From: Artemia franciscana
Taxonomy: Eukaryota; Arthropoda; Branchiopoda; Anostraca; Artemiidae
Length of the DNA stretch: 64,000 nt
Direction: 5' to 3'
NCBI RefSeq assembly: GCF_032884065.1
Contig: NW_027062665.1
Location: forward strand, 2,967,266-3,031,265
A program made the position numbers and the translations under genes. The notes beneath the pieces are model-generated. The model was not told the origin of the DNA. It saw only the letters and a list, made by a program, of their open reading frames with translations, and searched no databases. Position 1 is the first letter of the stretch. Every line of letters starts with the position of its first letter. This document shows, in pieces, positions 46,473-58,824 of the stretch.

Positions 46473-47029
46473 TTCATATAAAGTGAATATACCACTTGAT
46501 GCCTTTTGTAATGCTGTTTACAAATATAATAATCGCTTCTACCGTAAGTTCAGATTTAAGCACTTTTTGACCTCTTAAAAATGACCTATATATGGGGTCA
46601 TTACAAATCTGTAATAGTTTAGAAACAAATTTGGGCTATATATTTGCACATCAGGGGGTGGGGGTAAAGTGTAGCATATATTAAATATGTAAACTAACCA
46701 TTGCTTGAATTTTTTATGTGTGTGCTGTTGCACTGGTGATTTCTCTTTTCATTAAAATTTGATGTGCACAAACACATTAAAAAAAAAAGCAATGGTTAGT
46801 TTATGTATATAATATATGCTATGCTTTACCACCACCCCCCTGATGTGCAAATATATAGCCCAAATTTGTTTCTAAACTATTACAGATTTGTAATGACTCC
46901 ATTTATAGGTCATTTTTAAGAGGTCAAGAGATGAAAAAGTGCTTAAATCTGAATTTGCTGTAGAAGAAATTATTATATTTGTAAAGAGCATATAAGAAGG
47001 CATCAAGCGGTATATTCACTTTATATGAA
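46473..47029. repeat. Foldback element, 557 bp
   Basis: Arms of about 260 bp are inverted copies, TTCATATAAAGTGAATATAC...CCACTTGATGCC against GGCATCAAGCGG...TTCACTTTATATGAA, around a short centre near 46740-46780. Each arm contains the 'tttgggctatatatttgcacatcaggggg' region or its inverse. Typical long-arm foldback transposon without coding sequence. Confidence 0.85.
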
Positions 47030-47497
47030 AGCCAGTAATACTGTTTGCACCAGTTTTACCCTTGTTTCTTGTTAATATTACTAAGGGGTCATAGTTAAGC
47101 ACTAGAGAAGTTATTGTTAAATAACATGTGCTTATGTATATATAGCTTTTTGCTACTTATTCTTCTTTGGTTATATAATGCTTGATGTGGTATAAGCCAA
47201 GAGAAGGACCTGTTGACCTATAGAAGAAAACCTGTTAAAAAAAGATGATTCTTTGTAATTTACATAATAATTATAGCTTTCTACATGCAGCCCTGCTCTA
47301 CTTTAGCCCCAACCCTCCTAATATGGAAATCTATAGCTGAAATTACATATTTTCTATTGATTCTGCCAATCTATCCCTCAACCCTTATACCTGTTAATTG
47401 AGGCAACTGTGGCAAAACAAGTAACAGGTGGCAGAAAACATTGGAAATATATAATTTGGGCTATATGTTTGCAAATTAGGCATGTTAGAGGTGAATT

Positions 47498-48004
47498 TCT
47501 TGTTGTTCATATTTTGATTTACAAATAAAGTGAATATACCACTTGATGCCTTTTAGTATGTTCTTTACAAATATAATAATTGCTTATTTTGCTAGTTCAA
47601 GTTTAAGCACTTTTTGACCTTACTCAACCTAACAAATTTTGGCAGTGAAAAACATACATTATTTTGTCAAAAATGACCAAAAACACGTACCTTAATTGAA
47701 AATTTGGCATCAAAGAAGAAGAAATACAGCATAATATTGTAAAATTTATTAATCCAACTTAATTGTGGAAAATCAGTGCTCATAGATTATACAACATGTA
47801 AAAAATGGATTAATAATGAAACAGTAAGGTTGAGACCAATGTTTTAAGCTTTCTTATACCCAAAAACTATTTGAGTATACTTTGGTCATTTTCAAGAGCT
47901 CAAAAACTTGTACTCGAAGCACTTATTATGTTTGTAAAAAATAAAAAAGGGCATCAAGGAGTATGTTCACTTTATTTGTAAATCAAACATATGAACAACA
48001 AAAA
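47498..48004. repeat. Foldback element inserted in the inverted repeat
   Basis: Termini TTGTTGTTCATATTTTGATT and AATCAAACATATGAACAACA are inverted copies, continuing with 'tacaaataaagtgaatatacc', 'gatgcc' and their inverses. The inner part is related to the arms of 46473-47029. Comparison with 54890-54990 shows uninterrupted sequence at the same place, so this is an insertion. Confidence 0.78.
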
Positions 48005-49019
48005 ATTTACCAATTATTAGTAAAGCTGCACAATTTTCCCCTGGGTATGTAGGCTTAGTGGAAGGTCACTTATACCTGATCATGTCCCTACTGTTTTTAC
48101 TTGGTTGAAAAAAAATCCAAAGAAAGTTCCTATTGAAAAGGAAAAAGATCAAAAGTGAGATTGAATTTGTCATAGCTTGGAGGTTTGTCCCTTCAGTCTG
48201 TTTAAAGAAAACAGATTCATAATTGAAGCTTTGTTCATTTCAATCTTAGGGATAATCTACATTTGTTACACTTAATTAAATGGTTGTGAAGGGATACTTT
48301 TATTTATTTGTCTTGTTTGTTTTCTACATAATTTTTTAATCTTTAAATTGATGTACATTTCTTACAAATTAATTAGTTATATCATAGTTCCACTTGCAAG
48401 TTTTGACCTACTTTGTAACCCTGGTCTCAAAATTGCATATAAATCTATTGAAGCTAGGAAACATAGAACTCCTCTCGGTTTAAAAGAAAATGGATGGACA
48501 TAGGTAGGTTTTAATACACTAAAGTCCTAGGGCCATGGAAATTAAAAAAAAAACAATAAAGATTAACTGAAAATTCTGGACATGACATAAATATAACATT
48601 CACAAAGAAAAACCATTCACAAAATTTTACTTTTGTGCTCAGTTGCCAACCTGAGCAATTGCCCTAAATTTATAAACCTTGCAAAACATTCACCAGCCAA
48701 TTCTTATGACCTACACTGTTGTCTGTACATCAAAAATTCATTGAAAAGGAAGGATCACCTTACTGACATTTCTTCCTTTGTACTTATATTTAATGGGTTT
48801 AAAAGAAAGCTCCTATGGCTAAGTCAGAAGCCTAGTAAAGGACCAGGTAATCCTTTAGACAGGAAGTGCAATAGGAAGCTAGGGGCAAGTCATCCTATGC
48901 TTTTGCATGTCCTTCCTGCTTACTGACCCCAGATTTCTCTAGGTAACCTGTTAAGTTTGGGCCAATTCTGGCTGAACTTACAGTTACATCACTGACCTTC
49001 GTCCCAAACCAAATAAACT

Positions 49020-49095
49020 GCTAATGCCAGAAATTAAGCATGTGCCCTTTGGATAAAGGATTCTCAACCTAGAGTGCCAGCCACTTAGGAAGGAA
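49020..49095 (-). repeat. tRNA-like (pol III box) module, inverted copy
   Basis: On the minus strand, CCTAAGTGGCTGGCAC resembles an A box, and about 50 bp later GCTTAATTTCTGGC lies where a B box would be. It is the diverged partner of 53863-53928. Confidence 0.3.
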
Positions 49096-49420
49096 CACAA
49101 ATGTCACCAGAGAACAAAAATTATTTGGAAAAAAGAAAATATTGAAAAAAAAAAAAAAAAACTCAAGTCATAGTTGCTCATTGCTGTCCCACAAACAATA
49201 TGTATTTCATTAAGACAAATAAATTTTTAAACAGGTATCAACAAAACTCCATCAGGGATTGTATTTAATTAAGGTACAATCAGCAATATTAATGCTTAGT
49301 TTTGTGATATTCTGGTTTTGAAATAATAAAAAAAGAGAAATTATATGTTCTACTTGTTTTCCACAAGCCCATTTGAGAAAAATCATTTGTAACAACAATA
49401 TACCCATGGTTGGCTCAGAA

Positions 49421-50778
49421 TCTCTCTAAAATTCTTTAAACAGAAGGAATTTAAAAAAAATTATACTCATTAGCAAGAAAAATATTAACATAACTCTCTA
49501 AACTTGGCAGTTTTTAAGACAATTTTTAGCAAAGGAAATGCAAAACTTTAATGGTGTCCTATGTCATTTAAAAAAAAAAAAAAACATTAAAATGTGTCAA
49601 ATGAATTTTGATATAAGATGCCTCAAATACTTTCAGTTGAATCTGTGAAATGAAGGGCCAGGTATTCCTTTACATTTTATGCAATATATAAAAAGAAAAA
49701 CAGTTCAAATTTTTTCACAAAAGAAGAAGCTTGATGTAAAAAAATAAATGTATTTTTAACAGAAAGCAACTGACATCAATGAAATCAAATAAAACAAAAA
49801 TTCATGGAGAATAAATAATATAAGCCATATATTTAACCTATAATGAGGTGGCATAAAAGATTATTTCTAGAATTAGAAGAAAACTGTGTTATGGCTTAAA
49901 GTTCTGCTCAATCAACAGGAGTTGTCTAAGGCCAGAATAATTAAGAACTAAGGCCAGAGAAAAAGAAACTGATAACCAAAACATTTCAGGACCCTTTAGA
50001 GGGAAAAGAAGTAGAAGTAGGTACTTCAAAATACATTTCTGGGATATACTTTAGCCTGTAGACACATCCCTGAAAGTTTCATTTTCCTAGCCTAACCTCT
50101 TTCAAAGATAGCCAAAAGTAGTTAAAGTAAAATTTTACCCCTACTGTATCTTAAAAATCCAGCTTAAATAGCAATATCAACAAATATAGACTATATAAAA
50201 GGCTTGGCCTAATCAAAAAGGTATTGGCCTAATCATTCTAAATTTTTTCCAACTAATAATTATAGGATGGTTTAGAAACTAGGCCTGTTTGATATAATAA
50301 CATTTGACTAACTCACCAATGTGATAGCTGCCTCCCTAAGAATCAACCTTTTTAATAACAAAAAAAACTTTTCTTCTGACTCCTTATGAAGCTTAGCCTA
50401 TGCAAGACAGGCCTAGAACACCAAAAACCCTTTAGATACTAAGGAATATGCATAATATTACTTACAGGTCACTGAAAAGCTAAGATTATTTCTATTATTT
50501 ACAGTTTCCTTGTCTTTTCTCTAGACTTAACGATTTCACATGTTTATCCATTTAAAAAAATACATAGCATTGACGTCACAATCCTCAAATAATCTTTTTA
50601 TTTGGGGGTTATAAAGTGCCAGCCCACGCCTGAGCGTTTGTGGGGATAATCCGACTAACATCTGACGTCATATGTGTCTCAAAAAACGCTTGGATTAATC
50701 AGATTAGTAATCGGACAAGTAAACAAACGCACCCCATGATAGGGGAAACATCCGGCCACCGTTGCAACGTTTTCTGTC
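49421..50778. other. AT-rich spacer, repeat fragments, GC-richer end
   Basis: No gene seen. 49885-50160 is the direct match of 1340-1770. 50570-50778 is more GC-rich, contains two TGACGTCA sites, and ends exactly at the copy B boundary. Confidence 0.5.
50571..50670. promoter_or_regulatory. Pair of consensus CRE sites
   Basis: TGACGTCA occurs at 50571-50578 and again at 50663-50670, 92 bp start to start. This is the palindromic site bound by CREB/ATF bZIP factors. The surrounding GC-richer DNA could be a promoter remnant, but no transcript is evident downstream. Chance is possible. Confidence 0.3.
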
Positions 50779-51749
50779 TATGAATATGTTCCCTGAGTAT
50801 CGTAAATGTCACACTTAAGCCCTGTCTTAATTGATGTATCGGCTTGTCTTTAATTGGTAGATAGTGGCAATAAGGCGTGGCTTCTTGACTTAAATAGTAA
50901 GAATTGTCAATTCATTCACATCAGCAAAATGAATCCTTGTCACTTTTATTTTCTTTGAAGCCATCCAATCCTCTTTGTAAATAACGAGCGAGATTTTTAA
51001 TTCACAGTGAACTAAATTTCAGCACCCATGCTAAGAAATCTGTGGCTAGTTAAGTATAACCTTTCCAATCCATCCCCAAAAGCAATAAGCCTTCCGTATG
51101 ATGGACTTGTCGGTTTTAAGCTTGAAGATATAATGTCTATTTCCTCCCCATTTAAAAAAAACATACAACAGTTTTGAAAGACGTGCCACCAAACTTAAAT
51201 CCAGGAGATGGAAGTTTTTCTACCATTGAAGACTAGCTTAGCTAGTTCTCCAAACACTTGTATAAAGAAGAAATTTATATGATTCCGTGCAGCCAATAAT
51301 AACCTATGAGCTCAGCTAAGCGAGAAACGGACAATCAAGATAATCTGATAATTTCCCCGATGCTGAATTTTTTAAAACGGGTTTTAACATGGGAATTAAT
51401 AAAGATGTCATTATCCGTTATGGTTTGGCCTTTTTTGATGGCACTGAAATTTTCAAAGTGAAGCATAGTCTTTGGAGTAAGATTTTTGCAAATGACTGGG
51501 TCTTTGAGTGGTTTGGAACTTATGCAAAACTGAATAATCTGAAAACATTTTTGACCATTTCAGCAAATTTCATGATAATAATGCCAAAGTCCCCAATTTC
51601 GTAGTATACCACCCAGCCAATACACCCTGACACGCTTCATCAGGGTGCATCGATGTACCCAGCCAATGGGGGATTTTTCCATTGACACGGAAGTCTCCAG
51701 TGGCGAAATTTCTAGGTGAAATTTTATACGGAGAAACTTGCCAGAATTC

Positions 51750-51767
51750 ATATATATATATATATAT
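51750..51767. repeat. Short (AT)n tract, counterpart of 3414-3481
   Basis: 18 bases of alternating AT in the same flanks ('cagaattc' left, 'cgtcttactttttcgg' right) that hold 68 bases in copy A. Confidence 0.95.
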
Positions 51768-53332
51768 CGTCTTACTTTTTCGGCAGTGAATTTATTTATT
51801 ATATGGAAACTTTCAGTGGATCTGGAGATTTTGGGAGGATTGTTAAAGTGGAGGGTTGATTTTCCATGTAGGAAATATCACCAGAAAAACTATGTGGAAA
51901 CTTTTCGTGGGAGGAAATTTCCAAGGCGGGAGAGATGGATTTCCTAGTATTTCTGGGAAAATGATAAGAAATTAAGTAATAAAACAAGTCTTGTCTATTG
52001 AAATTCAGGAGCAACACTAATACTTAAAATAAACATAAATTATTAGGTATATAAGATTTTTGGAGGGGGGCGGGTTCCAACTTTTCACTATCCGACTTCA
52101 CGATAAAATTGTCAAACGTTTGCAGTTTCCAGTGATTAGAAAACATTTTCTTGGAGATGAGTATTTATAATAACTTATGAGATTAGTATAAAGAGAAAAG
52201 AAAACTGCTGATGACGTGACCACTTTCCAAAAATTGCTCGGATTTTTATATTACCACGACAAAACACACACTAAGACGATTCCTGCACGGTGATTTCATT
52301 TTACAGTTCCTCATTTTGTAAATGCAAAGACAGCCACTTGAGTAAAAGGAACAACGCATTAAAGTGAACTGATATTCGAGTCACAAAGACATTAATCCCA
52401 GTCGCACAAACTGCTTTATACTTTTAGTGACCCCAGAAAAAAAAATTTAATTTCACATTTCCGCGAACTTCATTTTCTGAGGAACTTCATTTTCAGCGGA
52501 GAGAAATAATAGAACTAAAAAACTTCACTGAAGAAAACTGCTCCAATGCTGGTAGAGCTCACCCTGAAGATCTTCCTCTATCACTTTGAAATTCAGAGTC
52601 AGAAAGATTTTTATCACAGACGGGTTATGTCAAGACAAAAATGGGAAAACGTTGAAAATCGAAAGTATTCAACCTGTCCTGGTAATGAAGTTCTTACCAA
52701 GACAAGTCTACATCGTTCCACGAACCCCTTTGTAGCCTCTTTATATCTTGGTCAAGAATACAAGTCTGGAAATTGAGATATTAAACATCGGATTATTTGA
52801 GCTGAAGTGTTACCCTTTTTTATGTTTATGAAGAAAATTTTTGATGAGGCGCCATGCTACGTTTGTAAGAGTAGCAAGCCCGTCGAAACAACAAACGAAA
52901 AAAATCAAAATCTTTTTTACTCTGCATTTAGTCATTCTGTTTGCGTTTTTTTTTTCATTTGTTTACAGGGTGTTTTCACTCCCTTGGTGAGTTTTAGGGG
53001 AACAGTTATTTTTATCCGATTCTGTTGCATTCAAACCCTTTTTTAAGGTTAAGACATGATTCAAATTTATTTCAATCAGAGCAAATGTGAGCACACAACT
53101 GATCAGCTTGTTTGAAAAATGTGGGGAAAAGAACAAAAAGCGTAGCACAATTCGATCCAGAAAAAACACACATTTGGGCTCTAAAAAGTCATAATACAAT
53201 CCTCATCTGGGAACGCTAGCGCTAATTTTCAAAATTAGGTGAAACACAGATAGGCAGCTCAAGTACTTGCACTTCCCACAAACCAAACAGAAGAGAGGAT
53301 GAAAAAGAAGGATTGCTAATTTTCAAAATTAG

Positions 53333-56030
53333 GGGTGTGTTCCAGCTGACGGTTTTTCAGTAACTGCGCGGTAACTGCCCATTTCTAACTGCGGTAGAGC
53401 CAGTGGGAACGGCACAGTAAGCTGACTAGCAGTAGCGTCATTTTCGAATTAAATGCACGTGTTTAAATTTAAGGGACAGTTTAATGCTGATTAGTATAAT
53501 TTTTTTATTCCTTCTGTTTCAGAGCATTTAGAGAGGTTCTAAGCCAACCATGGGCATTTGGCTGTCACAAATGATTTTGCTCAAATGAACTGGTGAAAAA
53601 TAAATAGATCATATACTTTTTCTCTTTTTTTATTATTTGAAGACTAGAATATCACATAACTAAGCATTCAAATAGCTTGATTGTATCTTAAGCATATACA
53701 ATCCCTGATGGAGTTTTGTTGATACCTGTCTTAAATTGATTTGTCTAAATAAAATGGGCCTATAGCATTTACAGGATAGTAGTGAGACAACTATAGCAAG
53801 TTTTTTTTTCAATTTTCTACTTTTTTAAAAATAATTATTGTTCTCTGGTCAAATTTGTGTTCCTTGCTAAGTGGTAGGCACTCTGGGCTGGAATGCTTTG
53901 TCCAAGGGGTACAAGTTTAATTCCTGGCATTGTCAGTTTATTTTGTTTTGGATAGGGGTTGGTGATATGACTAACCTCAGCTAAAATTGGCCTAACTTTA
54001 AATGAGTACAGATGAAAATCTAGGGACAGTAAGAAGGAAGGGCATGCAAGAGCATAGGCTGGCTGGTCCCTAGCTTCCTATTGCACTACCTGGTTAAAGG
54101 ACCACCAGGTCCTTTACTGGCCTACTGACTTAGCCATAGAAACTTTCTTTCAAACTCATTAAATATAAGTAAAAATGAAGAATACCAGTATGATGGTCCT
54201 TCTATTTCCCTGAAATGTGGATGTATGGACAAGAGTGTGGGTCATGAGAGATAGCTTGTGAATGTAATTGGGGTGAATGTTCTGCAAGATTAAAAAAATT
54301 TATGACTGTTGCTCAGGTTGGCAACTGAGCACAGAAGTATAATTTTGTTATTTGTTTTTCTTTGTGACTATCATGCTTATTTAATGTCCAGTATTTTAAA
54401 GTTAATCTTCTTTAATTTGTCTTTAATTGCCATGGCCCTAGGGCTTAAATACAATAAAACCTACTTATATCCATTGATTTTCTTTAAATAGATAGTAGCT
54501 CTATGTTTCCTAGCTTCAGTAAATTTAAATGTAATTGTGAGACCAGGGATTACAAAGTAGGTGAAAACTTGCAAATGAACCTCTGGTATCAATAAAAATT
54601 TGTAAGAAATGGATATCAATTTAAAGATTTAAAAAATATGTTAGAAAACAAAGAAGACAAATGAATAAACAAAAGTACCCCTTTACAACCATTTAATGAA
54701 TTGTCACAAATATAGGTCACCCTTAAGATTGAAATGAACAAAGCTTCAATTATGAATCCATTTTCCTTTAAACAGACTGAAGGGGCAAACCTCCAAGCTT
54801 TGACAAATTCAATCTCACTTTTGGGCATTCTCACCTTTCCTTTTCAAAGGAAAATTTCTTTGGATGTTTCCCATCCAACTAAAAACAACACGGACAGCAT
54901 CAGGTACAAGTGACCTTCTACTTAGCCTACATACCAAAGGGAAAAGCATGCATCTCTATGCTATAATTTACCTCCAACCTGCCTAATGTGCAAATATATA
55001 GCCAAAATTATGTAGTTCCAATGTACTCTGTCACCTGTTACCTTTTCCCCCATTCTTGCTTTGTTTACAGTTGCTTCAATTAACAGGGAGTTAGAGGTTG
55101 AGGGATAGATTTGCAGAATCAATGGGAAACATGTAACTTCAGCTATAAATATTTTTGAAGGTCATCAAAGATCAAGGCCCTCTAGAGCAAGAATGAGTAG
55201 AGATGTGTACTTTGAAATACCTTCCCAGGACATACTTTAGCCTGTAGACCCATCCCTGAAAGTTTCATTTTCCTAACCTAACCCATTTCAGTGATAGCAA
55301 GAAGTCAATCAACTAGAATTTTACTGGATAAAATTACCATCCTTTGGAATAGACTCTGAATAGTCTACCCTAGCCTACTTCTTCAATAGGATTAAAGACA
55401 GTCTCAGAATAATGATTTGGCAGCCCATAAATCCTCAACTAATCTGTAATACTTCACCTAGGCCTGTTTACAGAGCGTAAAAGGAGTTAATGCTTAAAAT
55501 GCTACCATGTGGCAATTTAATGGAGACTCAATGTTACCTGGAAGAAGTCAATTCTTAGAATGATTCCAAATGGCAATTTAAGGTAATAATCATGCCTGAA
55601 TATGCCAGAAAACATGGAAATCTTTAAATTAAATAATAAGTTTTTCATTGATTTAACCTACTTGCTAATAGATAGCTTACTACTCAGGGTGTCCTTTAAT
55701 GTTGATCCCAAAATATGGTGATTTACTAACCTGGCACAGATGCCTCTTTCTTTTGCAAAATCATTGTCCCGCCTTCTTCCAAGCAAATAACTTCCATTAC
55801 TTCATTCTTGTCCATATTTATTTTTTGTTGAATGAGATTTTTGTTGAAGAAGGTGAATTATGTACTTACTGCGCTAACCATTCTTTAGAGCATGGTAAGA
55901 AAATCACTTACTGCGGTTACTGCCGGCAGTAACTATTCGCGTTCCCAGTGGGTTGGGCAGTAACCAATTTCCCGCTAGGAACGGAAATAGTAACCATTCG
56001 GTTACTACAGTAAGTCCCTGGAACACACCC
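53333..56030. mobile_element. 2.7-kb terminal-inverted-repeat DNA transposon, Harbinger-like
   Basis: Starts GGGTGTGTTCCAG and ends CTGGAACACACCC, flanked on both sides by TAG (53330-53332 and 56031-56033). The ends continue as an imperfect inverted region of about 100 bp, with repeated GTAACTG/CAGTAAC motifs and a shared GTGGGAACG/CGTTCCCA. G-rich termini with a 3-bp target duplication fit PIF/Harbinger, tentatively. No transposase is evident. The longest frame (55699-55932) is 77 residues with CTYCANHSLEHG next to a GTAAGA donor, perhaps an exon relic. Non-autonomous. The interior (53540-55140) is a dispersed repeat also found inverted at 47310-49420. Confidence 0.75.
53863..53928 (+). repeat. 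tRNA-like (pol III box) module, possible SINE head
   Basis: TTGCTAAGTGGTAGGCA resembles a tRNA A box (D arm), and AGTTTAATTCC 50 bp later resembles a degraded B box (GGTTCRANTCC). A TGGGC...GTCCA pairing between them could be an anticodon-like stem. The acceptor stem is not evident, so this is not a functional tRNA. A tRNA-derived SINE head is the best reading. Confidence 0.33.
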
Positions 56031-56423
56031 TAGGTTTATTAGAAGGATTGCTAGAGCCATCTTGAAGTCAAAGGGGTGAAAGGACTGTATGCAGTCTGTA
56101 TATCCTCATACAAATCCTGAAACTGGTTAATAAGATTTAAGCAAAAAGTAACTTTCAAAAGAAGGTAAATGGCAATTTTTCGATTTCCTTGCATCTTATC
56201 AAATCTGCAGAATTATTGGCTTGTTTTTAATTGCTGAGATTACCCTAATTGAACAAGAAAACTTTTCTATATTCATAGTAGCCTAGGCCTAGCCTACATT
56301 CAAGTGTTTCAGATTAACCTGAGTTAATCTTTTTAACCTATTATATAGTTAATCCCTTTCTCCCATGCCTCTTTGTCTATTTTTCTGGGTAATTGTTTTA
56401 ATTTGTCACAAGCTGTCTGGAGT

Positions 56424-56454
56424 GGAAACTATGCTGTAGAGCAGCATAGTTTCC
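56424..56454. repeat. Perfect 13-bp stem hairpin
   Basis: GGAAACTATGCTG, loop TAGAG, CAGCATAGTTTCC. Counterpart of 7533-7561. Confidence 0.75.
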
Positions 56455-56474
56455 ATACTAGGCCTATAGCACAT

Positions 56475-57009
56475 ACAAAAGATAATTCTGGAAATGCACC
56501 CATTTCTGGTTGACCCTCCTCCTCTGTGGGGCAAACTAAAATTGTGTAGAGTTGGCAGGGTTTTGAAACAGAAATAGTTTGAGTAGTACAAATTAGGCTA
56601 TATTTTAAATACTAGGCTAATTCTAGTTATCACTGATAATTTCTGTATAATAGAAAATAAAAAATTCACACATCCATTAATGGTAATATCCAAGATTGTT
56701 CCCTTTCACTTTCAAGTTTAAACTAGCCAGTTGTATCTAAACAAAATAAACATCTAATTTTGTTTACAGATAACATTACCTATAGAGCAAGGTGTATAAG
56801 TCCATGAGCCCTGTGGGCAGCAGTGTGAGGTCTGTATTCTGATCAACTAACAATTCAACCAATCTAAAAAAGAGGTAACACCCTCTAGAAAAACCACATC
56901 TTAATAAAAATCACACCATCAAATTCAGAGCATCAGAGAACTGTATTGTAGAAGTTTCAAGTTCCTATCTGTAAAAATGTGGAACTAAGATTCCAGTAAA
57001 AATATTACA
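56475..57009. other. Copy-B-specific spacer
   Basis: Not shared with copy A and AT-rich. No element or gene recognised. Confidence 0.5.
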
Positions 57010-57290
57010 AATGTGTTTTTTTTTCTCCCCAGGGGTGATCATATCAACCCATTAGTCCTATAATATTGTGAGAGGGCCTTTTCAAACAGATATTAAAAGT
57101 TCTAGTGCTCTTTTTAAGTGACCAAATAAATTGAAGGGCAACTAGACCCCCTCCCATGCTCATTTTTCCTAAAGTCACCTGATCAAAATTTTGAGACACC
57201 TATTTTGTTCAGCATAGTAGAAAATTCTAATAACTATGCCTCGAGGATGACTTAATCCTCCACAGTCCTTGGAGGAAGGGCTGAAAGTTA
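57010..57290 (+). repeat. Isolated, diverged unit of the ~275-bp satellite
   Basis: Carries 'ccccaggggtgatcatatcaac', 'agttctagtgctc', 'gggcaactagaccccctccc' and 'caaaattttgagacacctatttt', in the order of a satellite unit, but stands alone about 1.5 kb before the main array. Confidence 0.65.
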
Positions 57291-57487
57291 TGAACATAGC
57301 CCATTGCTCACATAAAGTATTGGTTCTTTTGAAGTATACACACATTTTCAGAGGTTTTTTTCTGGTGGGGGGTTGGGGGAAGGGAGGTAACATGGGTGGA
57401 TCTTTCCATAGAGGAATTTTCCATGGAGTGGGCAACAAATATTCCAGCATTAAAAAAAAAATCAGAAATTAAATGAAAAAATAAGTT

Positions 57488-57788
57488 ATTTTAACTGAAA
57501 GTAAGGAGCAACTTTAAAGCTTAAAACAAACATAAATTTTTATGTACTAAGGCTATTGCTTCCTCCTCAACACCTCACTCTATGCTTAAGTTTTTAGTAA
57601 TTTTGAAAAGAACCTCTTAGTGTTCCAATTAACATTATGTTTCATTAGCTATTCTGAAAGAATTGTGACAAAATTAAATATTTAGCATAAAGAGGAAGGT
57701 GTTGAGGAGGAGGCAACTCCCTTCATATATGTAATAATTTCTGTTTGTTATAAGTTTGAATGTTTCTCCTTCCTTTCAGTTGAAAAAA
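57488..57788. repeat. Foldback element, longest member of the CTCCTCAACACC family
   Basis: Outer arms TTTTAACTGAAAGTAAGGAG and CTCCTTCCTTTCAGTTGAAA are inverted copies. Inner arms 'ttcctcctcaacacctcactctatgcttaa' and 'agcataaagaggaaggtgttgaggaggagg' are also inverted. It shows that the single-arm copies elsewhere derive from a ~300-bp element. Confidence 0.78.
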
Positions 57789-58039
57789 TTTTCAGTTGAA
57801 AAATTAATAAAAAAAAATTATTAGCAGAGGCTAAGGGATAAAATAATATGTAACACTTGGTAATGATACTTGCAAGTATTTAGATAATTTTTAAGTTTAA
57901 AGCAACATCAACAAAATGAAAAAAAACAGAAAAATGTATTATAAATATGTAACATATGCTGCATATTTGCAAATCAAAGAGGGTTGGGGTAAAGTAAACT
58001 TCTTTTAGGATTGATTTACGTAAATCTTGGAAAACACTT
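57789..58039. other. AT-rich spacer
   Basis: Includes one inverse copy of the 'gcatatttgcaaatc' motif with a G-rich tail (57960-57995). No gene. Confidence 0.5.
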
Positions 58040-58393
58040 ATAAATGTTGTAGATACATGATTGACATAACCAGACTGAATCCACTCTCTTTGGGGGAGTT
58101 AGGGGGTGGGATTTAGTGCTTTGGTGAGTTGGGTGCTTCTAGGACAATGAAAATTGGTAGGCGTGTCAGGGAGCTGCATAAATTGATTCAGAGTCATCTT
58201 CCCCGATCCTACCGTCTGAGGGGATGAAGGGAGAGGAAAAATTAGAAAAATTGAGGTATTTTTAACTTATGACCAGTTGATTGGATCTTAATGAATTTGG
58301 TATTTCAAAGGACCTCGTGAATCAGAGCTCTTATTTTAAGTCCTGACCGGCATTAAGCCTCTGATTTTCCTTTTAAAGCAATCTACTGATTTA
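58040..58393 (+). repeat. Fragment of the E-type element with conserved tail
   Basis: Contains 'tacatgattgacataacc', 'ccactctctttgggggagtt', 'aaaattggtaggcgtgtcag' and the tail GGCATTAAGCCTCTGATTTT, truncated at 'caatctactgattta', right where collinearity with copy A resumes (58396). The hairpin end is missing. Confidence 0.68.
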
Positions 58394-58824
58394 GTGAACA
58401 GTTCACTAAAAATAAATATTTTAGGGAATCTATTCAGCAATGCTGATGAATGGTAATGTTTTTCACTGTGCCCTAAAGGATTATATTACTGTTTAAAAAA
58501 TCTTAAAGTAGCTTTTATCATTTTATAGAATTTGCTTCTAGAGAGTTGGATTGCAATGCTGATACAACCTCTTCAATAGGAAGTACTGTTAAATTCTGAA
58601 AACTTCCTTAAACACTTTGGATAAAAGAGTAATTGAAGGGAAATTTATACCTTTTCAGAAGTAGGTCCCAGGAGTGTTGTTCTCATTTATTAAAAGTACA
58701 CTGTCAATTAATTTTTCAGAATGATTTTAGACGAATATTGGTACATTTTAATAGATCAGGGGCATTGCTATAGCGTTGCATTAGTAAAGACCATATGGCT
58801 TTGTTTTATTATTACCATAATTTT

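Larger units (their letters stand above)
47310..49420 (-). repeat. Inverted copy of the dispersed repeat inside the transposon at 53.5-55.1 kb
   Basis: Read on the minus strand, 49420-47310 matches 53540-55140. Shared phrases include 'caatccctgatggagttttg', 'ttgatacctgt', 'cctagcttcctattgca', 'ggtcctttactgg', 'catggccctagg' and 'ttgaggtacaagtgacc'-type ends. It is interrupted at 47498-48004 by a foldback element. The terminal inverted repeats of the 53333-56030 transposon are not seen here, so the shared DNA is a separate dispersed repeat or a decayed copy. Confidence 0.72.

Noticed and set aside
48633-48926. 97-residue open frame
   Set aside because: It lies inside the dispersed repeat that is inverted at 53.5-55.1 kb, where the corresponding frame is broken.
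47310-49420. Second copy of the TIR transposon at 53333-56030
   Set aside because: The interior matches, but neither GGGTGTGTTCCAG end nor the GTAACTG subterminal repeats are found at the edges.
53863-53928. Functional tRNA gene
   Set aside because: A-box-like and degraded B-box-like sequences are present, but no acceptor stem or intact T arm can be drawn.
55699-55932. Zinc-finger gene (CTYCANHSLEHG, YCGYC)
   Set aside because: The second cysteine pair comes from the transposon's own subterminal GTTACTGC repeat, so the pattern is partly produced by the terminus. No family match is visible.
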